Origin: Bacilli bacterium
Lineage (GTDB): Bacteria; Bacillota_I; Bacilli_A; RFN20; CAG-631
Assembly: GCA_900754115.1 (NCBI GenBank)
Contig: CAAEBM010000056.1
Span: 4,813-68,812 of the forward strand
Length of the DNA: 64,000 nucleotides
Direction: 5' to 3'
This document shows, piece by piece, positions 1 through 8,708 of this stretch. The notes under the pieces are model-generated. The model searched no databases. It was not told the origin of the DNA and saw only the letters and a list, made by a program, of their open reading frames with translations. Positions within the stretch are counted from its first letter, which is position 1; each line of letters begins with the position of its first letter. The position numbers were made by a program, and so were the translations under genes.

Positions 1-1131
1 AAATATCGCATTATTGATTTTACATTGTCAAATTGTTCTAATTCAGGAATTAATACAGTTGGGGTTTTAACACAATATCAACCTTTAGAGTTAAATACGT
101 ATATTGGCAATGGTCAACCTTGGGATTTAGATGTCAGTAATGGTGGGGTGTTTGTTTTACCTCCTTATATGAAAGCAGAAAAAGGGGAATGGTATAAAGG
201 AACCGCGAATGCCATTTATCAAAATATTGAATTTATTGATGGTTTTGATCCTGAATATGTATTAATTTTATCAGGAGATCACATTTATAAAATGGATTAT
301 TCAAAAATGTTACAATACCATATTAAAAAGAATGCTGATGTGACCATTTCAACTATAACCGTTCCCTTAGAAGAAGCAAGCCGTTTTGGGATTTTAACTT
401 ATGATGAAGAAGGAAAAGTATTACAATTTGATGAAAAACCTAAACATCCTAAAAGTAATCAAGCTTCTATGGGAATTTATATCTTTAATTGGAAAGTGTT
501 AAAAGAAGAATTGATTTTAGATGAAAACAATCCTCAGTCATCAAACGATTTTGGAAAAGATGTCATTCCCTCTATTTTAAAAAAGGGAATGCGACTTTAT
601 GGTTATCCTTTTAAAGGATATTGGAAAGATGTGGGCACCATTAGTAGTTTATGGGAAGCCAACATGGATTTATTAGAAGAAGATAATGAATTTAATTTAG
701 ATGATGCTACATGGCCCATTATGGCTCGTTCAAGTGCTTTACCACCCCATTATATTGCTAAATCGGGAGTAATAAAACAATCATTAGTCACAGAAGGGTG
801 TGAGATTGAAGGAGAAGTAGAACATTCTATTTTATTTAGTGGGGTTAAAATTGGTAAAAATAGTCAAGTTATTGACAGCATTATCATGAATAATACGATT
901 ATTGGAGAAAATGTATACATCAAAAAAGCCATTATTAGCAATGATTGTGTAATAGAAAATGATGTTTCAATTAATGAAGAAGGAATAGAAACACCAGAAT
1001 ATGTTTCAACAAGAATTTGTTCCCAAGATCTTTCTTTAATTGCGCCTAAGGTAAAAATAAATAAAAATGTTAAAATTGGAAAATTGTCGATGATTAATTC
1101 TTCGATTAAAGCAAAGGAGGGACAACGATAA
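1..1131 (+). CDS. glgC: Glucose-1-phosphate adenylyltransferase catalytic subunit, 5' end cut by the window
   Basis: This enzyme makes ADP-glucose from ATP and glucose-1-phosphate, the first committed step of glycogen synthesis. The frame is open from base 1 (KYRIIDFTLSNCSNSGI), matching the family's conserved early segment, so the true start lies upstream and an internal TTG at 25 is not the start. Visible are the substrate-binding stretches around SGDHIYKMDY and FDEKP, the sugar-phosphate segment GYWKDVGT, and a C-terminal left-handed beta-helix with hexapeptide-like repeats (GVIKQS, GCEIEG, GVKIGKNS). Its stop overlaps the glgD ATG by one base (TAATG). In Firmicutes a GlgC/GlgD pair normally forms the working enzyme. 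About 20 residues plus any leader are missing. Confidence 0.95.
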   Translation, partial: KYRIIDFTLSNCSNSGINTVGVLTQYQPLELNTYIGNGQPWDLDVSNGGVFVLPPYMKAEKGEWYKGTANAIYQNIEFIDGFDPEYVLILSGDHIYKMDYSKMLQYHIKKNADVTISTITVPLEEASRFGILTYDEEGKVLQFDEKPKHPKSNQASMGIYIFNWKVLKEELILDENNPQSSNDFGKDVIPSILKKGMRLYGYPFKGYWKDVGTISSLWEANMDLLEEDNEFNLDDATWPIMARSSALPPHYIAKSGVIKQSLVTEGCEIEGEVEHSILFSGVKIGKNSQVIDSIIMNNTIIGENVYIKKAIISNDCVIENDVSINEEGIETPEYVSTRICSQDLSLIAPKVKINKNVKIGKLSMINSSIKAKEGQR

Positions 1132-2249
1132 TGAAAGATGTTTTAGGGATTATTTTTGCAGATGATCAACATACTAAAATTGGAGAACTGACAAATCGCC
1201 GCCCATTAGCAGCTATTCCTGTCGCTGGTCGTTATCGCTGTATTGACTTTGTTTTATCTGATATGGTAAATAGTGGTATTATCAATATTGCCGTCGTTAC
1301 CCAAAACAATTATCATTCATTAATGGACCATTTAGGAAGTGGAAAGGCTTGGAATTTAAGCCGTAAAAAATATGGTTTATATCTTTTTCCACCTTATAGC
1401 AGCCCAGATAGTGCTGGACATGATAGTCGCATCGATATTTTATATAGTTTACTTTCTTATTTAAAACACTCTTCTCAACAATATGTCATTTTAAGTGAAA
1501 GTAATCTTGTCATCAATGCCACCTTTACAAAGGCTTTTGCCCATCATTTAGAGACAAAAGCAGATATCACAGTGTTATATGAAAAAATGAATTCATTCAA
1601 TCAAATGAAAGAAAATGATTCGTTTATTTATACAGATAAAGAAGGTGCAGTGATTGATATTGAAATCAATGCTAATTACAATGAATCTGATAAACGTTGT
1701 ATTGGAGTATACATTATTGACCGAATTCGTTTAATTCAAATCATTGAAAACTCTTTTTCTAGAGGGAAAAAAGGATATTTAATGAATTTAATTTCACGTA
1801 ATATTGGACGATTAAATATACAATCTTATCAAATTACCTCTTATATGCAACGCATAGCGGATATTGGAGATTTTTATCGTGTCAATATGGAAATTTTAAA
1901 ACAAGAAGCTAGAGAAAAACTTTTTCAAGCCGATAATACCATTTACACAAAAGTCAAAGATACAATTCCGACGACTTATTTAAAAAATGCAAAGGTTAAA
2001 AATAGTTTTATCGCTGATGGATGTGTCATTGATGGAACGGTAGAAAATTGTATTCTTTTCCGTGGAGTAAAAGTAAAAAAAGGAGCAGTATTAAAAAATT
2101 GTATTATTTTACAACAATCTGAAATATTAGCAAATTGTCATTTAGAAAATGTAATAACCGATAAATTAGTTTTAATCAATGAAGGAAAAACTTTAATTGG
2201 AACAAAAGATTTTCCTATCGTTGTACCAAAAGAAAAAGTGATTTTATAA
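1131..2249 (+). CDS. glgD: Glucose-1-phosphate adenylyltransferase, GlgD (regulatory) subunit
   Basis: GlgD is the non-catalytic or weakly catalytic partner of GlgC in Firmicutes and modulates ADP-glucose formation. The N-terminus (LGIIFADDQH, then LTNRRPLAAIPVAGRYRCIDFVLSDMVNSGI) is the nucleotidyltransferase fold, but it carries FADDQH in place of the GlgC glycine-rich ATP loop, which is the GlgD signature. The C-terminal third is a left-handed beta-helix (SFIADGCVIDGTVENCILF). AAAGGAGGG lies 10-18 bases before the ATG, inside the end of glgC, so the two are translationally coupled. The 372-residue length is normal for the family. Confidence 0.93.
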   Translation: MKDVLGIIFADDQHTKIGELTNRRPLAAIPVAGRYRCIDFVLSDMVNSGIINIAVVTQNNYHSLMDHLGSGKAWNLSRKKYGLYLFPPYSSPDSAGHDSRIDILYSLLSYLKHSSQQYVILSESNLVINATFTKAFAHHLETKADITVLYEKMNSFNQMKENDSFIYTDKEGAVIDIEINANYNESDKRCIGVYIIDRIRLIQIIENSFSRGKKGYLMNLISRNIGRLNIQSYQITSYMQRIADIGDFYRVNMEILKQEAREKLFQADNTIYTKVKDTIPTTYLKNAKVKNSFIADGCVIDGTVENCILFRGVKVKKGAVLKNCIILQQSEILANCHLENVITDKLVLINEGKTLIGTKDFPIVVPKEKVIL

Positions 2250-2269
2250 AAAGCAAGGAGGTTGACGCA

Positions 2270-3694
2270 ATGAAAAAGATCAAAGTACTCATGGTGACCA
2301 GTGAAGCCGAACCTTTTGCAAAAACAGGAGGACTGGGTGATGTTTTAGGAGCCTTACCTCAAGCTTTAAAACAACAAGATATTGATGTTCGAGTGGTCAT
2401 GCCTCGTTATCAAATCATTCCTGAAGTTTATAAAGAAAAGATGAAGTATTTGGGTTATATTTATATTGATGTCAATTGGAGACATCAATATTGTGGAATT
2501 TTTTCTTTAAAAAAAGAAGGGGTGACCTATTATTTTTTAGATAATGAATTTTACTTTGGCAGTGATCATCTTTACGATGAGATGGATTTAGAACGATTTA
2601 GTTTTCTAAGTTATGGTGCCTTTGACTTATTAGCTTTTTTAAATTATCAACCCGACATTTTACATTTACATGATTGGCATACGGGAGCGATTGCCGCTTT
2701 ATTTGATTATCGGTATCGTCATCTACCTTTTTATCAAAATATTAAAATTGTTTATACGATTCATAACTTACAATATCAAGGAAAATTTGATGCACAACAT
2801 GTCAAGGATATGCTTCCTTTGTCTGATGATTATTATGATGGTTATTTAGCTAATTTCATGGCTTGGGGAATTCGTTATGCACATCAAATCACGACAGTCA
2901 GTCCTTCTTATAAAGAAGAGATACAAACACAAAAATATGGAGAGGGATTAAATCATTTATTATACCAATATAAAGATAAATTAGTGGGAATTTTAAATGG
3001 CATTGATGTGAAACGCTATAGTCCTGAAGTCGATAATGAAATATATTATAAATATACAAAAGAGTCTTATCGCCAAATAAAACCATTAAATAAAAAGAAA
3101 TTATTACAAGAAATGCAATTGAATGAAGATCTCAATCCCCCTTTGATTGGAATTGTTACACGCTTAGCAACCCAAAAAGGGATTGATTTAATACTAGGTG
3201 CGCTTCATCAAATTTTAAAAGAAGATATAAACGTTGTTTGCTTAGGAAGTGGAGACAAACAATATGAACAGGCTTTATTAGATTTGATGAATCAATATCC
3301 GACAAAATTCAAAGCAGTTTTAAAATTTGATAATACTTTAGCGCATAAGATTTATGCATCAAGCGATTTGTTTTTAATGCCTAGTATTTTTGAACCTTGT
3401 GGGTTAGCACAAATGATTTGCTTACGATATGGAACCTTACCGATTGTTCGAGAAGTGGGTGGCTTAAAAGATACGATTTCATCTTATGATGAAATAAAAC
3501 AAGAAGGAAATGGTTTTTCTTTCACTTATTATAACTTAAATGATTTTATTTATACCATTTATCGTGCAATTGGTTTATACTATAATAAAGAGGTGTTTTG
3601 CCAAATAATTGATCAAGCGATGGATTGTGATTTTTCTTGGCATGCATCCGCTCTTCAATACAAAAAAGTGTATTGTGAATGTTTAAAAAAATAA
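2270..3694 (+). CDS. glgA: Glycogen synthase (ADP-glucose; GT5)
   Basis: GlgA transfers glucose from ADP-glucose to the growing alpha-1,4-glucan. The N-terminal Rossmann half shows the ADP-glucose-binding motif KTGGLGDV near residue 18 and LHLHDWHTG near 130. The C-terminal half has GIVTRLATQKGIDL and the retaining-GT catalytic segment PSIFEPCGLAQM with the acidic residue of the E-x7-E motif. Length (474 aa) is typical for bacterial GlgA. An AAGGAGG site sits 20 bases after the glgD stop. It forms one operon with glgC and glgD; the branching enzyme and phosphorylase are not in view and could lie upstream of the window. Confidence 0.96.
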   Translation: MKKIKVLMVTSEAEPFAKTGGLGDVLGALPQALKQQDIDVRVVMPRYQIIPEVYKEKMKYLGYIYIDVNWRHQYCGIFSLKKEGVTYYFLDNEFYFGSDHLYDEMDLERFSFLSYGAFDLLAFLNYQPDILHLHDWHTGAIAALFDYRYRHLPFYQNIKIVYTIHNLQYQGKFDAQHVKDMLPLSDDYYDGYLANFMAWGIRYAHQITTVSPSYKEEIQTQKYGEGLNHLLYQYKDKLVGILNGIDVKRYSPEVDNEIYYKYTKESYRQIKPLNKKKLLQEMQLNEDLNPPLIGIVTRLATQKGIDLILGALHQILKEDINVVCLGSGDKQYEQALLDLMNQYPTKFKAVLKFDNTLAHKIYASSDLFLMPSIFEPCGLAQMICLRYGTLPIVREVGGLKDTISSYDEIKQEGNGFSFTYYNLNDFIYTIYRAIGLYYNKEVFCQIIDQAMDCDFSWHASALQYKKVYCECLKK

Positions 3695-3709
3695 AAGGAG
3701 TAAAGAAGT

Positions 3710-4108
3710 ATGGAAAAAAAGGAAAAGACAAACACGGGGAAATACCATGTGACTAAACATCCAGATGGTGGTTGGCAAGTCGTTCTTGGAGGAGGAAGTA
3801 AAGTTATTCGGCGCACTAAGACGCAAGAAGAAGCGTTTAAAATAGCAAAAGAATTCGCAGAAAACAAAAATTCTACAGTTTATCTTCATGGAAAAAAAGG
3901 TTCAATTCGTTCGGCAGCTTCCTTTAAAAAAGAAGAAGAAAAAACAAATAAAAAAGTAAAAGAAGAAAAACCAGTTGTTAAGAAAGTGAAAGAAGAGAAA
4001 AAAGGAAAAGAAGAACCAATTAAGGACACGAAAGCAACGAAAGCAAAAGAAACGAAAAAAAGTGTTTCTGCAGAAAAAAAAGCAACGAAAAACACGAAGA
4101 AAAAATAG
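3710..4108 (+). CDS. DUF2188-type small protein with a long Lys/Glu-rich tail
   Basis: The first 60 residues (KYHVTKHPDGGWQVVLGGG through EFAENKNSTVYLHGKKGSIRS) look like the DUF2188 fold, a small domain that begins with a Y-x-V-x-p-x-x-d-GGW pattern. The remaining 70 residues are almost only Lys, Glu, Thr and Ala (EEKTNKKVKEEKPVVKK and similar), like the tails of bacterial histone-H1-like proteins. It starts 15 bases after glgA behind an AAAGGAG site, so it is probably cotranscribed with the glycogen genes. Nucleic-acid binding by the basic tail is an inference; no enzymatic motif is seen. Confidence 0.8.
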   Translation: MEKKEKTNTGKYHVTKHPDGGWQVVLGGGSKVIRRTKTQEEAFKIAKEFAENKNSTVYLHGKKGSIRSAASFKKEEEKTNKKVKEEKPVVKKVKEEKKGKEEPIKDTKATKAKETKKSVSAEKKATKNTKKK

Positions 4109-4122
4109 TGGAGGAATGAAGA

Positions 4123-4827
4123 ATGGTAAAGGTCAAGAAAAAAAAGGTCCATTCGGCCGCTTATAGAACCAAAACCTATACTATTGAAGAAGTTGTCTCC
4201 ATTCCCTATGAATTTGTTTGCGAAAAATGCCAAGAAAAAACCTTCAATGAATATAAGATTCGAAAACACTGCAATTATACGGTAATGACTGAAAAAACAA
4301 AGGATAATGAATGGATTGATTTGCCTTTGCCAAAAGAAGTGGAAGAAAAGACGTATCAACAGTTTGATAATGAAATTCAAAATGAAATAGAAGTTTTACA
4401 AAAAAGTATTTCTAAAAACAATTATCATATGATACATGACCATTTATGCAGTCATTGCAGAGCACCCCAAAGTTGGAAAGCGATATATGAATATCGGTTA
4501 AACCTTTTGTTTTCATTTTTTATTTCTTTATTGATAATTGGTTGTGGTGCTTTAGTTGGTTTAATATTAGATAACGCTTTAAGCAATTTAGCCCGCTCCA
4601 TTCATATCAATTTTATTCAAGATTTATTTAATAATGGAATTTTATTTGGAGCGTTGATTGGACTTATTGTGGCTATTATTTACTTATTACGACATTGGGC
4701 GAAACAAGATGATGTACGATATAATATCGAAAATGTACCCAAAAAAGAAATTCCTATTCTTCATTTTGATCAAATCAAAGTAGAAAAAAAGACTTATGAA
4801 TTGTTAAAAGAAGATCGATTGAAATAA
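4123..4827 (+). CDS. Membrane protein with N-terminal zinc-ribbon-like Cys pairs
   Basis: Not a family I recognise. The first half is soluble and carries two Cys pairs, CEKC (about residue 33) and CSHC (about residue 110), which together could form one zinc site. Two hydrophobic segments follow, LFSFFISLLIIGCGALVGLIL and GILFGALIGLIVAIIYLL, and a charged tail of about 45 residues. It begins 14 bases after the preceding gene behind GGAGG, and is the last gene before a strong terminator, so it appears to be the tail of the glg operon. Function unknown. Confidence 0.75.
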   Translation: MVKVKKKKVHSAAYRTKTYTIEEVVSIPYEFVCEKCQEKTFNEYKIRKHCNYTVMTEKTKDNEWIDLPLPKEVEEKTYQQFDNEIQNEIEVLQKSISKNNYHMIHDHLCSHCRAPQSWKAIYEYRLNLLFSFFISLLIIGCGALVGLILDNALSNLARSIHINFIQDLFNNGILFGALIGLIVAIIYLLRHWAKQDDVRYNIENVPKKEIPILHFDQIKVEKKTYELLKEDRLK

Positions 4828-4828
4828 A

Positions 4829-4861
4829 AAAGAACTTGAGATAACCCAAGTTCTTTTTTTA
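4829..4861. terminator. Bidirectional Rho-independent terminator
   Basis: AGAACTTG (4831-4838) pairs with CAAGTTCT (4847-4854), flanked by an A run on the left and a T run on the right. It serves the plus-strand glg operon and the convergent rubrerythrin gene. Confidence 0.85.
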
Positions 4862-5401
4862 TTAATAATTATTTGCTTTTAATTCAAAGTAAGCTTTGTC
4901 ATGGCTGCAAACAGGGCAAATCGTAGGAGCTTGTTTACCAATGTGGACATGACCACAATTTCTGCACACCCAAACTACTGGAGATTCTTTTTCAAATACG
5001 GTTCCAGTATTGACATTTTCTAATAATTTTAAATATCTTTCTTCATGTGTTTTTTCAATTTTTGCAACAGCATTGAAAAGGTAAGCTAATTTATCAAAAC
5101 CTTCTTCTTTGGCTACTTTTTCAAATTCAGCATACATTTCGGTCCATTCTTCATGTTCTCCAGCTGCAGCGATTTTTAAGCATTCCATTGTTGAAGGGAT
5201 TTCGCCACCACATAAATATTTAAACCAAATTTTTGCGTGTTCTTTTTCATTGGCTGCGGTTTCTTCAAAAATAGCAGCGATTTGTTGATATCCTTCCTTT
5301 TTGGCTTTAGAAGCAAAATAAGTATATTTATTTCTTGCTTGAGATTCACCAGCAAATGCAACGGCTAAATTCGCTTCTGTTCTACTTCCTTTTAAATCCA
5401 T
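4862..5401 (-). CDS. Rubrerythrin
   Basis: A non-haem diiron peroxidase that reduces hydrogen peroxide in anaerobes and microaerophiles. The N-terminal ferritin-like four-helix bundle has the diiron ligands in EANLAVAFAGESQARNKY and ETAANEKEHAK (ExxH), with a repeat of the pattern in EKTHEERY. The C-terminal rubredoxin domain carries two Cys pairs, CRNCGH and CPVCSH, for one FeS4 iron. Length (179 aa) is typical. The ATG follows AGGGAGGAAAC. It is monocistronic and convergent with the glg operon. Its presence points to an anaerobe handling oxidative stress. Confidence 0.96.
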   Translation of the reverse strand: MDLKGSRTEANLAVAFAGESQARNKYTYFASKAKKEGYQQIAAIFEETAANEKEHAKIWFKYLCGGEIPSTMECLKIAAAGEHEEWTEMYAEFEKVAKEEGFDKLAYLFNAVAKIEKTHEERYLKLLENVNTGTVFEKESPVVWVCRNCGHVHIGKQAPTICPVCSHDKAYFELKANNY

Positions 5402-5554
5402 AGTTGTTTCCTCCCTTTGTATTTATACTTATATTATAGGTTAAAAAATCTCAGTTCTCAACAAAAAAAAGATAATTTTTGATTAAAAGTGTAAGGAAAG
5501 CCATGAAATAATATTAAAATTAAAAAAAATAAATATTTTTTTTAAATAAAAGTA

Positions 5555-5563
5555 TGGTATAAT
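5555..5563 (+). promoter_or_regulatory. Extended -10 promoter
   Basis: TGG followed by a perfect TATAAT at 5558-5563 stands 27 bases before the chosen ATG of the next gene. No good -35 box is seen, which is usual for TG-extended promoters. Confidence 0.6.
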
Positions 5564-5590
5564 AAAAATAATCACGAAGGAGAGATGCGA

Positions 5591-6370
5591 ATGTTTACTT
5601 TTGACATTGATTACACAAATGAAGAGTATATGGAGTATTATAAAGATGTTTTGATTACGAGAAAAATTGTGCGAAACATTATTTTTATTTTAATTTTTGT
5701 GGCGATTGCAGTGATTTGGTGGGTGGACAAAACAGATGCAACTAAAGGAAACTTTATCCCTATATTTGCATTAGTTGCAGCAGTTATCTTACCCCTATCT
5801 AATTTACTATACATTCCTTTATTAAAAAGACAATTGCGATTAAGAGAAAATGAAGTTAAAAATGTGCATTTGTTTTTAACTTTTGAAGAAGACAAAATCA
5901 TTTATGAAAATAAAACCGAACCTTTACCTCCTATTGAACCAGTAGAAGCAGAAGAAAAAGACGAACAAGTAGAAAAGCAAGATACACAAAATGAAGAAGT
6001 AGTAGAATCTAAGGAAGACATAGAAACTTCTACGCAAACAGAAACTGAAGAAGAATTTGAAACGGAAGAGGAAGAAGAAAAAAAAGAACCTCAAAAAGTG
6101 TTCACTTTGCACTACAATAATTTTTATGAAGTGACTTCAACTAAAAATTTAATTATGATGGCTTTGGATCGCCAAACGGTCATTATTATTCCAAAGCGTA
6201 CCATTCAAACTGGAACAATTGATAATTTTATTCAATTTTTGTCAAGTAAGATTTACCCTTCTAGATTTAAAATAAAAGGAGTAAAAAGTACGTATGTGAA
6301 TGCCCAAGTTTCAGAACCCATACAAGAAAATGATAAAAATGAAGAATCTCAAGATGATAAAAATCAATAA
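5591..6370 (+). CDS. YcxB-like membrane protein with a Glu-rich insert
   Basis: The protein starts with a short cytosolic strand (MFTFDIDYTNEEYMEYYKD), then two membrane segments (IVRNIIFILIFVAIAVIWWV and FIPIFALVAAVILPLSNLLYI). After that comes a YcxB-like domain split by about 60 very acidic residues; its last part, YNNFYEVTSTKNLIMMALD then VIIIPKRTI, matches the family pattern. The ATG at 5591 is preferred over the one at 5585, which sits only two bases from AGGAGAG. Function of YcxB-like proteins is not established. A T-rich hairpin follows at once, so it is monocistronic. Confidence 0.7.
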   Translation: MFTFDIDYTNEEYMEYYKDVLITRKIVRNIIFILIFVAIAVIWWVDKTDATKGNFIPIFALVAAVILPLSNLLYIPLLKRQLRLRENEVKNVHLFLTFEEDKIIYENKTEPLPPIEPVEAEEKDEQVEKQDTQNEEVVESKEDIETSTQTETEEEFETEEEEEKKEPQKVFTLHYNNFYEVTSTKNLIMMALDRQTVIIIPKRTIQTGTIDNFIQFLSSKIYPSRFKIKGVKSTYVNAQVSEPIQENDKNEESQDDKNQ

Positions 6371-6400
6371 AAATATAGGATAGATTCCTATATTTTTTTT
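6371..6400 (+). terminator. Rho-independent terminator
   Basis: AAATATAGGA and TCCTATATTT form a 10-bp stem with a five-base loop, followed by Ts. Confidence 0.8.
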
Positions 6401-6476
6401 AATATTTTACCCTTCTTTAGCCGTATATTTTTACAAAATAAAGGGCATAATGATACTGATACTAAAGGAGAAGAAT

Positions 6477-6689
6477 ATGAATAATTTAAAAAATCAAGTT
6501 TCGGTTACCGATTTTAAATATGCAAAAGAAATTCTTGAATTAACGTTACTTTTTTATAAAAAGATTCAACTCTATAAAAATCAAGCCCATGAAGAAGTCA
6601 TCAGTTCAAAATTAGAAGAATTAAGTAAAAATTGTTTAGAACAATTTGAACAACTCTTATCGATTTTGGAGGTGCAAGATAATGAATAA
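6477..6689 (+). CDS. Small helical protein paired with a CotF-like gene
   Basis: A 70-residue, mostly helical protein (VTDFKYAKEILELTLLFYKKIQLYKNQAHEE and so on). Its spacing of hydrophobic and acidic residues resembles the coat-F helix bundle, but it lacks the GWY hallmark. The ATG at 6477 has AAAGGAG six bases ahead, so an in-frame ATG at 6450 is rejected. It overlaps the next gene by eight bases, which argues that the two products act together, perhaps as two halves of a ferritin-like bundle. Function unknown. Confidence 0.65.
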   Translation: MNNLKNQVSVTDFKYAKEILELTLLFYKKIQLYKNQAHEEVISSKLEELSKNCLEQFEQLLSILEVQDNE

Positions 6690-7005
6690 AAAAACATTGA
6701 GCAAGACACCTATCAATCACAAAGAGGAATTTAATGATTATGATATTTTATATGATTGCAAACAAACAGCACATGATTTATTAGTTCTTTATTTTTATTT
6801 TATGGCAGAAGTTTCTAGTGAGCAAAATTTTAATAAAATTGAAGAAGTGGCGTATGAACTCATTGAAGATTATCGAGGAATGCTTACGCTTATTCAACAA
6901 TTGGGATGGTATCATGAAGATATCATTCCCAATAATGAAGTCGTTTCGTTAATTCATTCTTTGAAATCTAAACGTAAAACGATTGAAAAGAAAAATAATT
7001 TGTAA
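6682..7005 (+). CDS. CotF (spore coat F)-like protein
   Basis: The segment YDILYDCKQTAHDLLVLYFYFMAEV, then a second long helix and LTLIQQLGWYHED, matches the coat-F domain: two helices with a conserved Asp/Lys/Glu pattern ending in a Q-x-GWY motif. Length is 107 residues. The ATG at 6682 overlaps the previous gene and has TTGGAGGT ahead of it. Coat-F proteins occur in spore formers but the same helical fold is also found in non-sporulating Firmicutes, so it does not by itself prove sporulation. Confidence 0.65.
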   Translation: MNKKTLSKTPINHKEEFNDYDILYDCKQTAHDLLVLYFYFMAEVSSEQNFNKIEEVAYELIEDYRGMLTLIQQLGWYHEDIIPNNEVVSLIHSLKSKRKTIEKKNNL

Positions 7006-7008
7006 AAT

Positions 7009-7035
7009 AAAAAGTTGACTTCGTGTCAACTTTTT
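7009..7035. terminator. Bidirectional terminator with a short TTCGT loop
   Basis: AAAAAGTTGAC and GTCAACTTTTT form an 11-bp stem around a very short loop. It lies between convergent genes; the minus-strand stop codon at 7034-7036 overlaps its edge. Confidence 0.85.
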
Positions 7036-7516
7036 ATTTATTGATATGATGTGCAACATCAATTAATGCCACAGGAGATTTGAAAACACGAACAACCACT
7101 TTTTCTTTATCTACTTGGTCAATATGAATTAAAGCAACATCAATTTTTGGACTAGGTAAAACATTAGCTTCAGGTTCCTTAGCAAAAGAAGGATCAATAT
7201 CTTTAATTTCAATGTCTTCATCTGTTTCTGGATAAAGAGCGACGCCATCTTTTACTAAAACAACTTCTTTTCCTTTTTCAATTTGAATGTTTCTTAAAGG
7301 AACATAAGAAAGCAATTCTTTCTTTCTCAAATTTGCTTTTGCAATGAAGGAAAAGACAGCAAAAGCGAATAAAGCAACAATTAAGACTGCCATGACAACA
7401 ATGCTTAACACATCAAAACGATCAATAGGGAAAGTAGTAGCATAATAAATAATGGCAATGGCATCAATGATAAATAAAATGTCTAATACTTTAGCAGCTT
7501 TACTTTTTGATCTCAT
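7034..7516 (-). CDS. Small two-TM membrane protein
   Basis: Unrecognised family. Two hydrophobic segments near the N-terminus (VLDILFIIDAIAIIYYATTF and VLSIVVMAVLIVALFAFAVFSFI) are followed by a soluble domain of about 95 residues with alternating beta-like stretches (IQIEKGKEVVLVKDGVALYP, IDVALIHIDQVDKEKVVVRVF). An ATG at 7528 also exists, but GGTGA sits six bases ahead of the ATG at 7516, favouring the latter. That start lies just after the stop of the upstream gene, so the two form a coupled operon. Confidence 0.6.
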   Translation of the reverse strand: MRSKSKAAKVLDILFIIDAIAIIYYATTFPIDRFDVLSIVVMAVLIVALFAFAVFSFIAKANLRKKELLSYVPLRNIQIEKGKEVVLVKDGVALYPETDEDIEIKDIDPSFAKEPEANVLPSPKIDVALIHIDQVDKEKVVVRVFKSPVALIDVAHHINK

Positions 7517-7517
7517 T

Positions 7518-7907
7518 TTATTCACCATCCTTTTCTACTTCTTCATTGACAACAACCATGCTAGGCACAATTGCATCTTTGCTATAATCAATAGCATAAG
7601 CAGTTTGCTTTACATTAATCGGTGGCATTGTTTGATCATTAACTGGTTTAACTCTTAAGAAGATTAAAGCCAAAACAGAAATAATTAATACAGCAAATAC
7701 AGCAATATAAAATACAGGTCCTAAATCTAAATAAGATATGAATTTTTGTACGCCATCACTGTAATACCAAGTGTGAATAGGTTCTAAAAATGTTCCACCA
7801 AGTAATTTGCCAGAAACTCCTTCAGCAACCATCACAAAAGAGAAAAAGATTCCAGCTAATCCAAAAATAATCGAAAAAATCGTAAATAATACAACACGTT
7901 TTTTCAT
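7518..7907 (-). CDS. Small two-TM membrane protein, first gene of a pair
   Basis: Unrecognised, 129 residues. An N-terminal signal-anchor-like segment (VVLFTIFSIIFGLAGIFFSFVMVAEG), an extracytoplasmic stretch with an aromatic cluster (IHTWYYSDG), a second membrane helix (GPVFYIAVFAVLIISVLALIFL), then a short charged tail. AGAGGTGA stands eight bases before the ATG. Same operon as the gene that follows. It is divergent from pth. No function can be assigned. Confidence 0.6.
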   Translation of the reverse strand: MKKRVVLFTIFSIIFGLAGIFFSFVMVAEGVSGKLLGGTFLEPIHTWYYSDGVQKFISYLDLGPVFYIAVFAVLIISVLALIFLRVKPVNDQTMPPINVKQTAYAIDYSKDAIVPSMVVVNEEVEKDGE

Positions 7908-8110
7908 ATCAATCTCACCTCTTATAAATAATATACTAGATTTTCAATAAAAATTCAATGTTTTTTTAATAAAAAGCGAAAAAAATATCAAAATTTGTTA
8001 AGCGATTACAAATCTGCCGATAAAAACGATAAAAATATTATTTTTAAAAAATGTTTTTTGCTCCATTTAATGCTGATAATGATAAATTTATTTATAATTA
8101 AGTGAGAAAA

Positions 8111-8119
8111 TGCTATAAT
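8111..8119 (+). promoter_or_regulatory. Extended -10 promoter of the pth-mfd run
   Basis: TGC then TATAAT (8114-8119), 16 bases before the pth ATG, giving a very short leader. The upstream 190 bp up to the divergent gene is AT-rich and shows no other clear element. Confidence 0.6.
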
Positions 8120-8135
8120 AAATCCGGTGATTTTC

Positions 8136-8708
8136 ATGAAATTAATTGTAGGACTTGGTAATCCGGGAAAACAATATCAATATACACACCACAATGTGGG
8201 TTTTTTGTTTATAGACCAATATGCAGCATTAAAAGGATGTCAATTTAAAAAGAAATTTGATGGTGAATATGCTCAATTTGACTTTCAAAATGAAAAAGTA
8301 TTGTTATTTAAACCACTTACCTATATGAATTTATCAGGAGAACCATTGAGTCAAATCATGCGCTTTTTTCACATTGCGTTACAAGATATTCTGGTCATTT
8401 ATGATGATATGGATTTACCTTTTGCAACTTTAAGGTTACGCAAAAAAGGGAATGCTGGTGGACACAATGGGATAAAAAATATTTTATTGCATGTTTCTAG
8501 TAATGAATTTTGCCGAATTCGTATTGGAATCGATCGTCCTACAACTGAAAATTTTGTGAATTATGTGTTATCTGACTTTTCTAAAAAAGAACTCAATCAG
8601 CTTGCTTTAACCTTTGAAAAAGTTAATCAAGCAGTGGATTTATTTATAATGAATCAATTTGATATGGCTATGAATCGCTTCAATGGAGCTGAAAACACGT
8701 ATGAATGA
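8136..8708 (+). CDS. pth: Peptidyl-tRNA hydrolase
   Basis: Pth cleaves the ester bond between tRNA and peptides released prematurely from ribosomes, recycling tRNA. The protein opens with the family signature MKLIVGLGNPGKQY and carries the catalytic His in YTHHNVGF (residue about 20), the segment VIYDDMDLP, and GGHNGIKNI. Length (190 aa) is typical. ATG 8136 is preferred over an upstream GTG at 8127 because it matches the conserved family N-terminus and has GGTGA five bases ahead. The last bases overlap the mfd start, a linkage seen in many Firmicutes. Confidence 0.97.
   Translation: MKLIVGLGNPGKQYQYTHHNVGFLFIDQYAALKGCQFKKKFDGEYAQFDFQNEKVLLFKPLTYMNLSGEPLSQIMRFFHIALQDILVIYDDMDLPFATLRLRKKGNAGGHNGIKNILLHVSSNEFCRIRIGIDRPTTENFVNYVLSDFSKKELNQLALTFEKVNQAVDLFIMNQFDMAMNRFNGAENTYE

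Noticed and set aside
25..1131. glgC starting at the TTG at 25
   Set aside because: The frame is open to base 1 and the residues before the TTG are part of the conserved family core, so the gene is simply cut by the window.
3886..4380. Minus-strand 164-residue ORF opposite the Lys-rich gene
   Set aside because: A shadow: the Phe/Ser-rich sequence is the complement of Lys/Glu codons and has no ribosome site.
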